DNA of 64,000 nt, taken from NCBI RefSeq assembly GCF_001420915.1, contig NZ_CP013021.1, positions 3,148,501 to 3,212,500 on the forward strand, written 5' to 3'. The position numbers and the translations under genes were made by a program. A model generated the notes under the pieces. That model made no database searches. It saw only the letters and a list, made by a program, of their open reading frames with translations, and was not told the DNA's origin. The stretch is from Agarivorans gilvus (lineage in GTDB: Bacteria > Pseudomonadota > Gammaproteobacteria > Enterobacterales > Celerinatantimonadaceae). Every line of letters begins with the position of its first letter. The first letter of the stretch is position 1. This document shows positions 1-9,361 of the stretch, one piece after another.

Positions 1-308
1 TCGAACAGATGAGAATGTAGGACAGCATTCGCAGAGATAAGCTGTTAGTTCCCTTATTTAAGGCTAATTTATGCCACAACCCAGTGTTTTGGCTCACTGA
101 AGTTTTGTTGTTATTGTCCATTAATAAATGAGTCCTGTTGGCCTAGGCTATTGATAAACCAGAAAACCAAAATAATCCCTAAGGAAATCATAGTCTAATT
201 CAAAGCTATGTAAACTGTGGAAATGATGATTCGCGGGTTGATTTACAAATTATCAACCCCAGATTAAGGTATTCATAGTTATCATTTCTTCAGCCTTAAG
301 GATCCCCT
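1..308. other. Upstream region of prlC, no gene seen
   Basis: No convincing reading frame is seen in these 308 bases. The region is AT-rich and ends in the prlC ribosome binding site (AAGGA at 298-302, six bases before the ATG). A perfect 8-bp inverted repeat lies at 235-242 and 252-259 with a nine-base loop; it could be an operator or a small hairpin, but it has no T-tract. A preceding gene may end to the left of the window. Confidence 0.5.
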
Positions 309-2342
309 ATGAGCAACCCCTTACTTGATTTGCCAGGATTACCTCCCTTTAGCAAAATTAAGCCGGAACATGTGCAGCCCGCGGTAGAGCAAGTGATAGC
401 TGAATGCCGCGCTACTATTGAGCAAGTACTCGAGCAGCCCAAGCCTACTTGGCAGAATTTTATCTTGCCTTTAGATGAGGTAAATGATCGCTTAAGCCGC
501 TTATGGTCGCCAGTGAGCCACTGTAATTCGGTGGTGAATAGCTCAGAACTGCGCCAAGCTTATGAAGCCTGTTTGCCCTTATTGTCGGAATACAGTACCT
601 TCGTTGGCCAGCACAAAGGCCTATACCAAGCTTACAAACAACTCGCTGAAGGCGACGAGTTTAGCGGTTACAATGCCGCGCAAAAAAAGACCATCAAGGA
701 TGCGCTACGTGATTTCGAGTTGTCGGGCATTGGTCTAGCGGCCGAGCAACAACAGCGTTACGGCGAAATAGTTAAGCGCCTCTCTGAATTATCTTCACAG
801 TTTTCGAATAACGTATTAGATGCCACTTTGGCTTGGCAAAAACATATTACCGATGTTGAAGACTTAGCGGGTTTACCGGAATCTGCGCTAGCCGCCGCTA
901 AACAAGCCGCCGAACAAAAAGACTTAGACGGCTACTTACTCACTCTAGAGTTCCCTAGTTACCTACCTGTGATGACTTATGCCGATAAGCGCGAGCTGCG
1001 TGAAGAGATGTATCGCGCCTTTTGTACTCGCGCTTCAGAGCAAGCCAGCACCGAACAGAAGTTTGATAATACTGCGATTATTGAAGAAGAACTGAAGTTA
1101 CGTAGCGAGCTGGCCGAATTACTCGGTTTTGACAGCTATGCTGATAAGTCATTGGCCACCAAAATGGCCGAGTCTCCCGAGCAAGTGCTGGGTTTTTTAA
1201 ATGATTTAGCCAGCCGCTCTAAGCCTCAGGCGGAACGCGAATTAGCCGAGCTAGAAGCCTTTGCCAAAGAGCATTACCAAGTTGAGCGCTTGGCCGCTTG
1301 GGATATGGCTTATTATTCGGAAAAATTGAAGCAGCATACTTATGCGATTTCCGACGAACAACTACGCCCTTACTTCCCCGAAGACCGCGTTTTAGGTGGT
1401 TTATTTGAAGTAGTGAAGCGCTTGTTTAAAGTTGAAGTGGTAGAAAAACAAGGTATCGACACCTGGCATCCAGACGTACGCTTCTTTGAAATTAACGATG
1501 CCAGTGGCGAGCTACGTGGTTCTTTCTATCTCGACCTATATGCTCGCGAACATAAACGTGGCGGCGCGTGGATGGATGGCTGTATTGATCGTCGAGTTGA
1601 CGTGAATGGCCAGCTGATTAAACCGGTGGCCTACCTCACTTGTAATTTCAACAAACCGGTGGGCGACAAACCGGCATTGTTTACGCATGATGAAGTGATT
1701 ACCCTGTTCCACGAGTTTGGCCATGGTATTCATCATATGCTGACCAAGGTTGATGAATCTGCGGTATCGGGGATTAATGGCGTGGCTTGGGACGCGGTAG
1801 AATTGCCCAGCCAATTTTTAGAAAACTGGTGCTGGCAAAGCGAAGCTCTGGCCTTTATCTCGGGCCACTATGAAAGCGGAGAACCCTTACCACAGGCCTT
1901 GTTAGACAAGATGTTAGCTGCGCGTAACTTCCAATCGGCGATGACTATGGTTCGCCAGTTAGAGTTTTCACTGTTTGATTTCCGCTTGCATCATGAAACG
2001 GGCTCACTCAGCAGCGTGCAAGATTTGTTAAATGAAGTTCGTGAGCAGGTATCGGTAATTAAGCCACCTAGCTTTAACCGCTTCCAAAATAGCTTTAGCC
2101 ATATTTTTGCTGGTGGCTATAGTGCCGGTTATTACAGCTACAAATGGGCCGAGGTCTTGTCGGCTGATGCCTTCTCAAAATTTGAGGATGAGGGTATTTT
2201 CAATGCTGCAACTGGCTTAAACTTCTTAAGTAATATTTTGGAAAAAGGCGGTTCTGAAGAGCCCATGGAGCTATTCAAAGCCTTTCGAGGAAGAGAGCCG
2301 AAGGTGGACGCCTTGTTGCGTCACTCCGGTATTGCCGCTTAA
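309..2342 (+). CDS. prlC: Oligopeptidase A (M3 zinc metallopeptidase)
   Basis: Cytoplasmic zinc oligopeptidase of family M3 (thimet oligopeptidase group). The E. coli homologue degrades peptides released by other proteases, including cleaved signal peptides. The 677-residue length matches E. coli PrlC. The zinc motif HEFGH is at residues 468-472 in the C-terminal catalytic domain, preceded by the usual helical region. The start is ATG at 309 with AAGGA six bases upstream. There is no signal peptide. A hairpin just after the stop (2371-2388) separates it from the downstream channel gene. In E. coli prlC is a heat-shock gene, but no clear sigma32 promoter was seen here. Confidence 0.95.
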   Translation: MSNPLLDLPGLPPFSKIKPEHVQPAVEQVIAECRATIEQVLEQPKPTWQNFILPLDEVNDRLSRLWSPVSHCNSVVNSSELRQAYEACLPLLSEYSTFVGQHKGLYQAYKQLAEGDEFSGYNAAQKKTIKDALRDFELSGIGLAAEQQQRYGEIVKRLSELSSQFSNNVLDATLAWQKHITDVEDLAGLPESALAAAKQAAEQKDLDGYLLTLEFPSYLPVMTYADKRELREEMYRAFCTRASEQASTEQKFDNTAIIEEELKLRSELAELLGFDSYADKSLATKMAESPEQVLGFLNDLASRSKPQAERELAELEAFAKEHYQVERLAAWDMAYYSEKLKQHTYAISDEQLRPYFPEDRVLGGLFEVVKRLFKVEVVEKQGIDTWHPDVRFFEINDASGELRGSFYLDLYAREHKRGGAWMDGCIDRRVDVNGQLIKPVAYLTCNFNKPVGDKPALFTHDEVITLFHEFGHGIHHMLTKVDESAVSGINGVAWDAVELPSQFLENWCWQSEALAFISGHYESGEPLPQALLDKMLAARNFQSAMTMVRQLEFSLFDFRLHHETGSLSSVQDLLNEVREQVSVIKPPSFNRFQNSFSHIFAGGYSAGYYSYKWAEVLSADAFSKFEDEGIFNAATGLNFLSNILEKGGSEEPMELFKAFRGREPKVDALLRHSGIAA

Positions 2343-2370
2343 CTAAGTACGGCATGTCTAAACAGGAATA

Positions 2371-2393
2371 ACGCGGCTTTGGCCGCGTTTTGT
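2371..2393 (+). terminator. Rho-independent terminator after prlC
   Basis: A seven-base GC-rich stem (ACGCGGC/GCCGCGT) with a four-base loop is followed by TTTGTTT. It lies 28 bases after the prlC stop and before the MscS gene start. Confidence 0.75.
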
Positions 2394-2414
2394 TTGTTAA
2401 TAGAGAGAACCCCG

Positions 2415-3497
2415 ATGTTTGAAGAATTTGCCCTGTGGTTAGAACAAGAGCAAGCACAGTTATCCACCTCAAACTGGCTGTTTGATGTGGCGGCAGTATT
2501 AGCCCTAACCCTGATTGCCTTTGTCATGTGGCGTTTGCTGGCCTCTCGCTTAAGCCGTTTAACTGAGAAAACAAAAACGGTGTGGGATGACGCAATTTGG
2601 TATGCGCTGTGGAAGCCGATCAATTGGATGATTGCGGTGGTGGGCCTGTCTTTGGTGGCAGTGGTATTTGCCAATACTCTTGATTCAGACTTCAAACCCT
2701 TTATTCCGATTATCCGCCAAGTGATGGTGGTATTTCTGCTGGCGTGGGCGGCGATGCGCTTTGTGCGTAAGGCTGAGCAGCAGTTTATTGAAGCGGGCAA
2801 AGACAAAACCACCGTGCAGGCGGTGGCTAAATTATGTCGTGCGGCAATTATTATTTTATTTCTGCTGGCGGTCTTTCAAACCTTAGGTTTTAGTATTTCT
2901 GGGGTACTGGCCTTTGGTGGTATGGGCGGCTTGATTGTGGGTATGGCTGCCAAAGATCTATTGGCAAACTTTTTTGGTGCCTTGCTGGTTTACTTTGATA
3001 AACCCTTTAAAGTGGGTGATTGGATCCGCTCTCCCGATCGCAGCATTGAAGGTACGGTAGAAAACATCGGTTGGCGGGTAACGAAAATTCGTACCTTCGA
3101 TAAACGCCCCTTGTATGTGCCTAATTCTATTTTCTCTAGTATTGCGGTAGAAAACCCCAGCCGAATGAGTCATCGCCGCATTAAAGAAACCATTGGTATT
3201 CGTTACGATGATGCCGACAAAATGAGGCAGGTGGTGCACGAGGTGGAGCAAATGCTGCGTAACCATCCGGAGATCGATACCAGCGAAACCCTAATGGTGA
3301 ATTTTGATAGCTTCAATGCATCATCTTTAGACTTCTTTATTTACACCTTCACCAAAACCACCAATTGGGTGCACTACCACCAAGTGAAACAAGATGTATT
3401 AGCTAAGGTGATTGATATTGTGTTGGCTAATGGGGCAGAGTTTGCCTTTCCCACCCGTACTGTCCATCTCAGCTCCCCCCAAGCTGCAGCAGATTAA
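2415..3497 (+). CDS. MscS-family mechanosensitive channel
   Basis: Predicted inner-membrane small-conductance mechanosensitive channel of about 360 residues, likely gating in response to hypo-osmotic shock. Several hydrophobic helices occupy roughly the first 180 residues. They are followed by the pore-lining and beta-domain signature of MscS proteins, with GMGGLIVGMAAKDLLANFFG and then DKPFKVGDWI. The upstream in-frame TTG at 2379 lies inside the prlC terminator hairpin, so the ATG at 2415 is preferred; a GAGAG stretch precedes it. The protein is closer to short YbdG/YnaI-like channels than to KefA. It appears monocistronic, with a hairpin after the stop. Confidence 0.88.
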   Translation: MFEEFALWLEQEQAQLSTSNWLFDVAAVLALTLIAFVMWRLLASRLSRLTEKTKTVWDDAIWYALWKPINWMIAVVGLSLVAVVFANTLDSDFKPFIPIIRQVMVVFLLAWAAMRFVRKAEQQFIEAGKDKTTVQAVAKLCRAAIIILFLLAVFQTLGFSISGVLAFGGMGGLIVGMAAKDLLANFFGALLVYFDKPFKVGDWIRSPDRSIEGTVENIGWRVTKIRTFDKRPLYVPNSIFSSIAVENPSRMSHRRIKETIGIRYDDADKMRQVVHEVEQMLRNHPEIDTSETLMVNFDSFNASSLDFFIYTFTKTTNWVHYHQVKQDVLAKVIDIVLANGAEFAFPTRTVHLSSPQAAAD

Positions 3498-4002
3498 ACC
3501 AAGCGTTGCTGGGAATAGCCGGCTATTCCCAGCATTACATCCTGCTTGTTTGAGTAATTATTACTGAATATTTATTCTGCCTAATAGCGTAAATCTTCAA
3601 AATATAAGCGTGGGTAACAGCTAAATCTCACGCAAATATGTCTATTTACTTTATATTTATTCTGAAATTTTTGATTTCACCTTGTCAAAATTTACTTATC
3701 TAACTGCCTTGTAGCATATTTGGGATAAATAAGAGGTAAATGCTGAATTTGTGATCATATGTGGTGTAAATAATTATCTTTCTAGTGGTTTTTTCTGAAA
3801 GTGCTTTGATTGTACGACAAAAGCTAGATTTTTAAGTTGCAAAAACTCAGGTTGCAAGCGCCGCCTGCTCTGCGGCAACTTGTGAAAGCCTATAAATTTA
3901 GGGTAAAACAACAGCCAATGAGGTGAATTTTGTATTAAGGCTTAATACGACACTTCTGCAAACACAATCAATATATATAAAAAAGCGAACATGGAGTTTT
4001 CA
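3498..4002. other. Intergenic region upstream of livK
   Basis: About 500 AT-rich bases hold no gene I can support. They contain the terminator of the preceding gene (3508-3533) and a bipartite hairpin at 3848-3882 (outer arms CAGGTT/AACTTG, inner arms GCCGC/GCGGC). They end with the livK ribosome binding site. The long AT-rich leader would suit Lrp-type control, as known for E. coli liv genes, but no operator could be assigned by eye. Confidence 0.5.
3508..3533 (+). terminator. Perfect 26-bp palindrome, likely terminator of the MscS gene
   Basis: The arms GCTGGGAATAGCC and GGCTATTCCCAGC are exactly complementary with no spacer, starting 10 bases after the stop. The following T-tract is weak (ATTACATCC), so transcription termination is likely but not certain. 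Confidence 0.5.
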
Positions 4003-5121
4003 ATGACTAAATGGAAGAAATCAGCTTCAGGGCTAGCGGTATCCTTAGCACTATTGGGTGCCGCAACGTTTGCACACGCAGCAGATACCGTTAAGGTGGC
4101 AATTGCTGGCCCAGTAACCGGTCCGGTAGCGCAATATGGTGACATGCAATTTGCTGGTGGCGGCGTAGCGGTGGACTTGTTGAATCAAGCCGGCGCTTTG
4201 TCGGGCAAGCAAATTGAAGCCGTGGTCTACGACGATGCTTGTGAACCTAAGCAAGCGGTAGCGGTAGCCAACAAAATCATTAATGACGGTGTTAAGTACG
4301 TAATTGGTCATTTATGTTCAGGTGCCACTCAACCGGCTTCAGACGTTTACGAAGATGAAGGTGTATTGATGATTACGCCTGCTTCAACCAACCCCGATAT
4401 CACTACTCGTGGTTACGGATTAATTTTCCGCACTATCGGTCTAGATAGTGACCAAGGCCCAACCGCCGCGCGTTACATTATCAACAGCGTTAAACCTGAG
4501 CGGGTTGCGGTTATTCACGATAAACAACAATACGGTGAAGGTATTGCTACCTCTGTTAAACAAGAGCTAGAAGCTGCTGGTACTAAAGTGGTGGCCTTTG
4601 AAGGTGTAACCGCAGGTGACAAAGATTTCTCAGCGCTAATTGCTAAATTGAAAAAAGAGAATGTAGATTTTGTTTACTATGGCGGTTACCACCCAGAGTT
4701 GGGTTTGATCCTGCGTCAATCTGCTGAAAAAGGCCTAGACGCTACCTTCATGGGCCCAGAAGGCGTGGGTAACAAAGATATCTCTGCAATTGCTGGTCCA
4801 GCATCTGAAGGTTTGTTGGTGACTTTGCCGAAGAAATACGACTTAGACCCAGCTAATAAACCCATCGTTGATGCTCTAGTCGCTAAAGGTGAAGACCCAA
4901 CTGGGCCTTTTGTATGGACAGCTTACGCGGCAATGCAGTCTATTGTGGCCGGGGTAAATGGCGCGGGAGATGATCCAGAAGCCGTAGCCGAATACCTACG
5001 TAACAACAGTGTAGATACCGTAATGGGCCCTCTACAATGGGACGAAAAAGGCGACCTTAAAGGTTTCGACTTTGGTGTATTCACTTGGCATGCTGACGGT
5101 TCTTCTTCAGCCGCTAAGTAA
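4003..5121 (+). CDS. livK: Branched-chain amino acid ABC transporter, periplasmic binding protein
   Basis: Periplasmic solute-binding protein (type I periplasmic fold, LivJ/LivK family) that delivers leucine, isoleucine or valine to LivHMGF. It has a typical signal peptide with a lysine-rich start, a hydrophobic core and cleavage after AHA, followed by DTVKVAIAGPVTGP. An upstream in-frame ATG exists at 3991, but its GGAG is itself the ribosome binding site six bases before the ATG at 4003, which I prefer (372 residues). It is the first gene of the livKHMGF operon. A hairpin at 5136-5158 follows it, which would favour high expression of the binding protein relative to the permease genes. Confidence 0.92.
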   Translation: MTKWKKSASGLAVSLALLGAATFAHAADTVKVAIAGPVTGPVAQYGDMQFAGGGVAVDLLNQAGALSGKQIEAVVYDDACEPKQAVAVANKIINDGVKYVIGHLCSGATQPASDVYEDEGVLMITPASTNPDITTRGYGLIFRTIGLDSDQGPTAARYIINSVKPERVAVIHDKQQYGEGIATSVKQELEAAGTKVVAFEGVTAGDKDFSALIAKLKKENVDFVYYGGYHPELGLILRQSAEKGLDATFMGPEGVGNKDISAIAGPASEGLLVTLPKKYDLDPANKPIVDALVAKGEDPTGPFVWTAYAAMQSIVAGVNGAGDDPEAVAEYLRNNSVDTVMGPLQWDEKGDLKGFDFGVFTWHADGSSSAAK

Positions 5122-5135
5122 TTCCGTACTATACG

Positions 5136-5165
5136 CCGGTTAGCCATCGGCTAATCGGTGTTTCT
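5136..5165 (+). terminator. Attenuating hairpin between livK and livH
   Basis: A ten-base stem (CCGGTTAGCC with GGCTAATCGG, one G-T pair) and three-base loop are followed by a T-rich stretch (TGTTTCTGTTTT). It probably reduces readthrough from livK into the membrane and ATPase genes. Confidence 0.6.
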
Positions 5166-5216
5166 GTTTTAAAGACGCTTAATTGGTGGTCATTGAACCA
5201 CTGAATTGGGGCAGCT

Positions 5217-6143
5217 ATGTCTGAGCAATTTTTCTATTTCTTTCAGCAGCTAGTGAATGGACTAACCGTTGGTAGTACTTATGCGCTGATCGCCATTGGT
5301 TATACCATGGTGTATGGCATTATCGGCATGATTAACTTCGCCCACGGTGAAGTGTATATGATCGGTAGTTACGTGGCGTTTATTGTGCTGGCTGCACTCT
5401 CCCTTATGGGGCTAGATTCTCTACCTATTTTATTGTTTGGTGCCTTTGCCATCAGCATTATTATTACCAGCGCCTATGGTTGGACGATTGAAAAAATCGC
5501 CTATCGGCCAGTGCGTGGCGGCAACCGCTTAATTGCGCTGATTTCCGCCATTGGTATGTCCATCTTCTTGCAAAACTTGGTTCGGCTTTCTCAAGGCAGC
5601 CGAGATATTGCCATGCCCAGTTTAATCACTGGCGGTTGGACCTTTGGCCCTGAAGATGGCTTCAATCTGACTATTTCCTACATGCAATTGGTTATTTTTG
5701 TGGTGACTTTTATCACCATGATAGCCCTGACTACTTTTATCACTCATTCGCGCATGGGCCGTGCATGTCGTGCTTGTTCTGAAGACATTGGTATGGCGAA
5801 TTTGTTAGGCATTGATACTAACAAAGTAATTGCTCTCACTTTTGTGATCGGTGCCGCTTTGGCGGCGGTAGCTGGGGTGTTGTTGGGTATCTACTACGGT
5901 GTAATCAACCCCTATATTGGTTTTATGGCGGGACTAAAAGCGTTCACCGCAGCGGTTCTCGGGGGCATCGGCTCGATACCCGGCGCTGTAGTGGGCGGAC
6001 TACTTTTAGGCATTACCGAAGCGATTACTGCCGGTTACTTCAGCACTGAATATAAAGATGTGGTGTCCTTTGGTTTGTTATGTTTTGTATTGTTGTTTAT
6101 GCCTACGGGACTGTTGGGTAAACCGGAGGTAGAAAAGGTATGA
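5217..6143 (+). CDS. livH: Branched-chain amino acid ABC transporter permease LivH
   Basis: Inner-membrane permease subunit (308 residues, BPD_transp_2 family) that pairs with LivM to form the translocation path. The N-terminus NGLTVGSTYALIAIGYTMVY and the later AAVAGVLLG...GGIGSIPGAVVGG stretch are characteristic of LivH. About eight hydrophobic helices are visible. Its last bases overlap the livM start by four (ATGA), indicating translational coupling within the liv operon. Confidence 0.95.
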   Translation: MSEQFFYFFQQLVNGLTVGSTYALIAIGYTMVYGIIGMINFAHGEVYMIGSYVAFIVLAALSLMGLDSLPILLFGAFAISIIITSAYGWTIEKIAYRPVRGGNRLIALISAIGMSIFLQNLVRLSQGSRDIAMPSLITGGWTFGPEDGFNLTISYMQLVIFVVTFITMIALTTFITHSRMGRACRACSEDIGMANLLGIDTNKVIALTFVIGAALAAVAGVLLGIYYGVINPYIGFMAGLKAFTAAVLGGIGSIPGAVVGGLLLGITEAITAGYFSTEYKDVVSFGLLCFVLLFMPTGLLGKPEVEKV

Positions 6144-7411
6144 GTAAGCTCAATCTTTCTGGCGCATTAATCTCCACCATTACCTTTATGTTATTAGCCG
6201 GCTGGCTAATGGGGATCCGTATGGAGCCCAGCAGCAGCGGTTTAAACCTCGCCTTGGCTGAGCCCGAGTATATAAAGTGGCTGTTTGTTGGCATGGCGGC
6301 GGTGTTTGTTAGCCAACTGCTTCAGCCTTTAATCTTTAGCGGCAAAATAAAAACCAAGACCCAAAAGAAAGCCTACTTTAAGTTGCCCAGCCCAGAGCAA
6401 AACCCTAAAGCCTACCGTTTGTTGGTGTCTTTTGCCTTGGCTGGCGCCATTATCTGGCCCTTTATTGTAAGCCGTGGCTCGGTGGATTTAGCCACCCTCA
6501 CACTCATTTATGTGATGCTCGGTTTGGGTCTTAACGTGGTGGTGGGACTAGCTGGCTTGCTCGACTTAGGCTACGTGGGTTTCTACGCAGTGGGCGCTTA
6601 CACCTACGCACTACTCAGTGCTGACGGCTTTGGTTTTTGGACTTGCTTACCGATTGCCGGTGGTATGGCGGCTTTATTTGGCTTCTTGCTGGGCTTTCCG
6701 GTATTGCGCTTGCGGGGTGACTATTTAGCCATTGTGACCCTAGGTTTTGGTGAAATTATTCGTCTATTGCTGAATAACTTAACCGAATTGACTGGCGGTC
6801 CTAATGGGATTAGCGGCATTCCTAAACCCACCTTGTTTGGCTTGGAGTTTAACCGTCGTGTTAAGGGCGAGGGCTTTGATACCTTCCATAATTTCTTCGG
6901 CATTAGTTATAACTCGGAATACAAGGTGATCTTCTTGTATTTGATGGCTTTGCTGTTGGTGGTATTAACGGTAATTGTGATTAACCGTTTATTAAGAATG
7001 CCGATTGGTCGTGCTTGGGAAGCCCTGCGCGAAGATGAAATTGCCTGTCGCTCGTTGGGCCTAAACCCCACGGTAGTGAAGCTAACAGCCTTTACCATTG
7101 GTGCGGCCTTTGCTGGTTTTGCCGGTAGCTTCTTTGCGGCTCGCCAAGGTTTTATTAGCCCAGAGTCATTCACCTTTATTGAATCGGCGATTATTTTGGC
7201 GATTGTAGTATTGGGTGGCATGGGTTCGCAAATTGGTGTGGTATTGGCGGCGATTATTATGACGGTATTGCCTGAGATGGCCCGTGAATTTAATGAATAT
7301 CGCATGCTGATGTTTGGTTTGATGATGGTATTTATGATGGTTTGGCGTCCGCAAGGTTTGTTACCTATGTCGCGCCCTCATATTGAGCTAAAAGAGGGGG
7401 CCAAAGCATGA
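6140..7411 (+). CDS. livM: Branched-chain amino acid ABC transporter permease LivM
   Basis: Second membrane subunit of the Liv importer, 423 residues. It carries the usual N-terminal extension of two or three helices, as in E. coli LivM. The core has the family stretches GLGLNVVVGLAGLLDLGYVG, FPVLRLRGDYLAIVTLGFGE and the C-terminal IVVLGGMGSQIG. It overlaps livH by four bases at its start and livG by four bases at its end, so translation is probably coupled along the operon. Confidence 0.95.
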   Translation: MSKLNLSGALISTITFMLLAGWLMGIRMEPSSSGLNLALAEPEYIKWLFVGMAAVFVSQLLQPLIFSGKIKTKTQKKAYFKLPSPEQNPKAYRLLVSFALAGAIIWPFIVSRGSVDLATLTLIYVMLGLGLNVVVGLAGLLDLGYVGFYAVGAYTYALLSADGFGFWTCLPIAGGMAALFGFLLGFPVLRLRGDYLAIVTLGFGEIIRLLLNNLTELTGGPNGISGIPKPTLFGLEFNRRVKGEGFDTFHNFFGISYNSEYKVIFLYLMALLLVVLTVIVINRLLRMPIGRAWEALREDEIACRSLGLNPTVVKLTAFTIGAAFAGFAGSFFAARQGFISPESFTFIESAIILAIVVLGGMGSQIGVVLAAIIMTVLPEMAREFNEYRMLMFGLMMVFMMVWRPQGLLPMSRPHIELKEGAKA

Positions 7412-8172
7412 GTTCATTGTTAGACGTTAACGGCCTTACCATGCGCTTTGGTGGCTTGTTGGCGGTGAATAACGTTGCGCTAAAGCTCAACGAAAAAGAA
7501 GTGGTATCGGTGATTGGTCCCAATGGCGCGGGCAAAACCACGGTATTTAACTGCTTGACCGGTTTTTATAAACCCACCGCTGGGCAAATCCTCTATCGAG
7601 GTGAAGCACTGCAAGGCCTTGCTGGGCATCAAATTGCTCGCAAAGGCATTGTGCGTACCTTTCAGCACGTGCGCTTGTTTAAAGACATGAGCGTGATTGA
7701 AAACCTGTTGGTGGCCCAGCATAGGCACTTAAATACCAACTTCTTGGCGGGCTTATTAAAAACGCCCAGCTTTAAGAAGAGTGAGGCAGATGCTTTAGCC
7801 TTTGCTGAATACTGGTTAGAGAAGGTGGACTTAAAAGAGTTTGCCAACCGCAAGGCGGGCAACTTGGCTTATGGTCAACAACGTCGCTTAGAGATTGCTC
7901 GCTGCATGGTGACGCGTCCGGAAATTTTGATGCTGGATGAGCCCGCGGCTGGCTTAAACCCCAAAGAAACTGACGACTTAGATAAGTTAATCATGGACTT
8001 GCGAGACAATGAAGGGGTCTCGGTGCTGTTGATTGAGCATGACATGAAGTTAGTGATGGGGATTTCAGACCGTATCTATGTGGTTAACCAAGGCTGTCCT
8101 CTAGCCAATGGTAGCCCTGAGGAAATTCGCAATAACCCCGAGGTAATTAAAGCCTATCTGGGTGAGTTTTAG
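7408..8172 (+). CDS. livG: Branched-chain amino acid ABC transporter ATPase LivG
   Basis: Cytoplasmic ATP-hydrolysing subunit of the Liv importer, 254 residues. The Walker A is GPNGAGKTT near residue 35, the family Q-loop region is FQHVRLF, and the Walker B is MLDEPAAGLNP. The switch histidine is in LLIEHDMKLVM. The C-terminus ends VIKAYLGEF, typical of LivG. The ABC signature loop reads AYGQQRR rather than LSGGQ, which is normal for LivG. It overlaps livM by four bases. Confidence 0.95.
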   Translation: MSSLLDVNGLTMRFGGLLAVNNVALKLNEKEVVSVIGPNGAGKTTVFNCLTGFYKPTAGQILYRGEALQGLAGHQIARKGIVRTFQHVRLFKDMSVIENLLVAQHRHLNTNFLAGLLKTPSFKKSEADALAFAEYWLEKVDLKEFANRKAGNLAYGQQRRLEIARCMVTRPEILMLDEPAAGLNPKETDDLDKLIMDLRDNEGVSVLLIEHDMKLVMGISDRIYVVNQGCPLANGSPEEIRNNPEVIKAYLGEF

Positions 8173-8191
8173 GGCGAGGGATAAAACAACA

Positions 8192-8893
8192 ATGTTAGAG
8201 TTTAAGAATGTTTCAACCCACTACGGCCCAATTCAAGCCCTGCACGATGTTAATGTGAAGGTGAATGAAGGCGAAATTGTCAGTTTGATTGGTGCCAATG
8301 GCGCCGGTAAAACCACCCTATTGATGACCCTTTGTGGAGACCCACGAGCCAGTAGCGGCCAGGTGTTGTTTGAAGGCAAAGACATTACCGCTCAGCAAAC
8401 CCACAGCATTATGCGTGGTGATATTGCCGTGGTACCAGAAGGCCGCCGCATCTTTTCGCGTTTAACTGTGGAAGAAAACCTGCACATGGGGGCATTTTTT
8501 GCCAACAAGCAGCAAACGGCCGAGCGTATTGAAGAGGTATACAGCCTGTTTCCGCGCTTGCTTGAGCGGGTTAACCAGCGTGCCGGCACTATGTCGGGCG
8601 GTGAACAACAAATGTTGGCGATTGGCCGAGCCTTAATGAGCAAGCCGCGTTTATTGCTGTTGGACGAACCTTCCTTGGGTTTGGCACCTATTATTATTCA
8701 GCAGATCTTTGATATTGTTGAACAATTGCGCCAACGCGGAATGACGGTGTTCTTGGTGGAGCAAAACGCCAACCAAGCGCTGCGCTTAGCCGACCGAGGT
8801 TACGTACTGGAGAATGGCCGTATCGTACTGGAAGACACTGGCGACAATCTGTTGGTGAATGAAGAAGTACGCAAGGCTTACTTGGGCGCATAA
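8192..8893 (+). CDS. livF: Branched-chain amino acid ABC transporter ATPase LivF
   Basis: Second ATPase subunit of the Liv importer, 233 residues. The Walker A is GANGAGKTT, the signature is MSGGEQQ, the Walker B is LLLLDEPSLGLAP, and the switch region is VFLVEQNANQAL. An in-frame GTG at 8162 overlaps livG, but the ATG at 8192 begins the conserved start MLEFKNV, so I use it. It is the last gene of the liv operon and is followed by a strong terminator. Confidence 0.95.
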   Translation: MLEFKNVSTHYGPIQALHDVNVKVNEGEIVSLIGANGAGKTTLLMTLCGDPRASSGQVLFEGKDITAQQTHSIMRGDIAVVPEGRRIFSRLTVEENLHMGAFFANKQQTAERIEEVYSLFPRLLERVNQRAGTMSGGEQQMLAIGRALMSKPRLLLLDEPSLGLAPIIIQQIFDIVEQLRQRGMTVFLVEQNANQALRLADRGYVLENGRIVLEDTGDNLLVNEEVRKAYLGA

Positions 8894-8911
8894 GACCAAG
8901 TTAGTAGCACT

Positions 8912-8939
8912 AAAAAGCAAGCTTCGGCTTGCTTTTTTT
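8912..8939 (+). terminator. Terminator of the liv operon
   Basis: An eleven-base stem (AAAAAGCAAGC/GCTTGCTTTTT) with a TTCG tetraloop is followed by more T residues, 19 bases after the livF stop. Confidence 0.88.
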
Positions 8940-9031
8940 ATCGCCAAATTTGGCGGTTTTAGGCTGCTATAGCTTTTGTCCTTTTCGCTTAAACCAGTTA
9001 AAGTGGTCGAAAAATCTAGGTGGTAAATACG

Positions 9032-9361
9032 ATGATGGAACAGTTTGAACAAATTGATGTAACTGGCGCGCAACAGAAAATGGCTGAGCAAGGCGCGGTA
9101 TTGCTAGACATGCGAGACCCGCAGTCATTTGCCCAAGCTCACCCAGTGAATGCCTTTCATCTTAATGATGGCAGCCTCAACCGTTTGCTTACCGAAACCG
9201 AGTTCGATACGCCGTTGATTGTGATGTGCTACCACGGCATATCTAGCCAAGGTGCCGCCCAATATTTGCTGCAACAAGGCTTTGAAGAAGTTTATAGCCT
9301 GCAAGGTGGCTTTGAAGCTTGGCGCAGTGTTGCGCCAATTGAATCTGGTGAGGCCGAGTGA
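9032..9361 (+). CDS. glpE: Thiosulfate sulfurtransferase GlpE (single-domain rhodanese)
   Basis: Cytoplasmic single-domain rhodanese that moves sulfane sulfur from thiosulfate to acceptors such as cyanide or thioredoxin. The active-site loop CYHGISS carries the catalytic cysteine (Cys66 from this start, equivalent to E. coli Cys65). The substrate-side motif DMRDPQSF is also conserved. The ATG at 9032 sits eight bases after AGGTGG; the next ATG, at 9035, aligns exactly with the E. coli start, so either is possible. It overlaps glpG by four bases. Unlike in E. coli, no glpR follows. Confidence 0.92.
   Translation: MMEQFEQIDVTGAQQKMAEQGAVLLDMRDPQSFAQAHPVNAFHLNDGSLNRLLTETEFDTPLIVMCYHGISSQGAAQYLLQQGFEEVYSLQGGFEAWRSVAPIESGEAE

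Noticed and set aside
2379..2414. In-frame TTG extension of the MscS-type channel
   Set aside because: It lies inside the prlC terminator hairpin and encodes no conserved residues; the ATG at 2415 is better placed.
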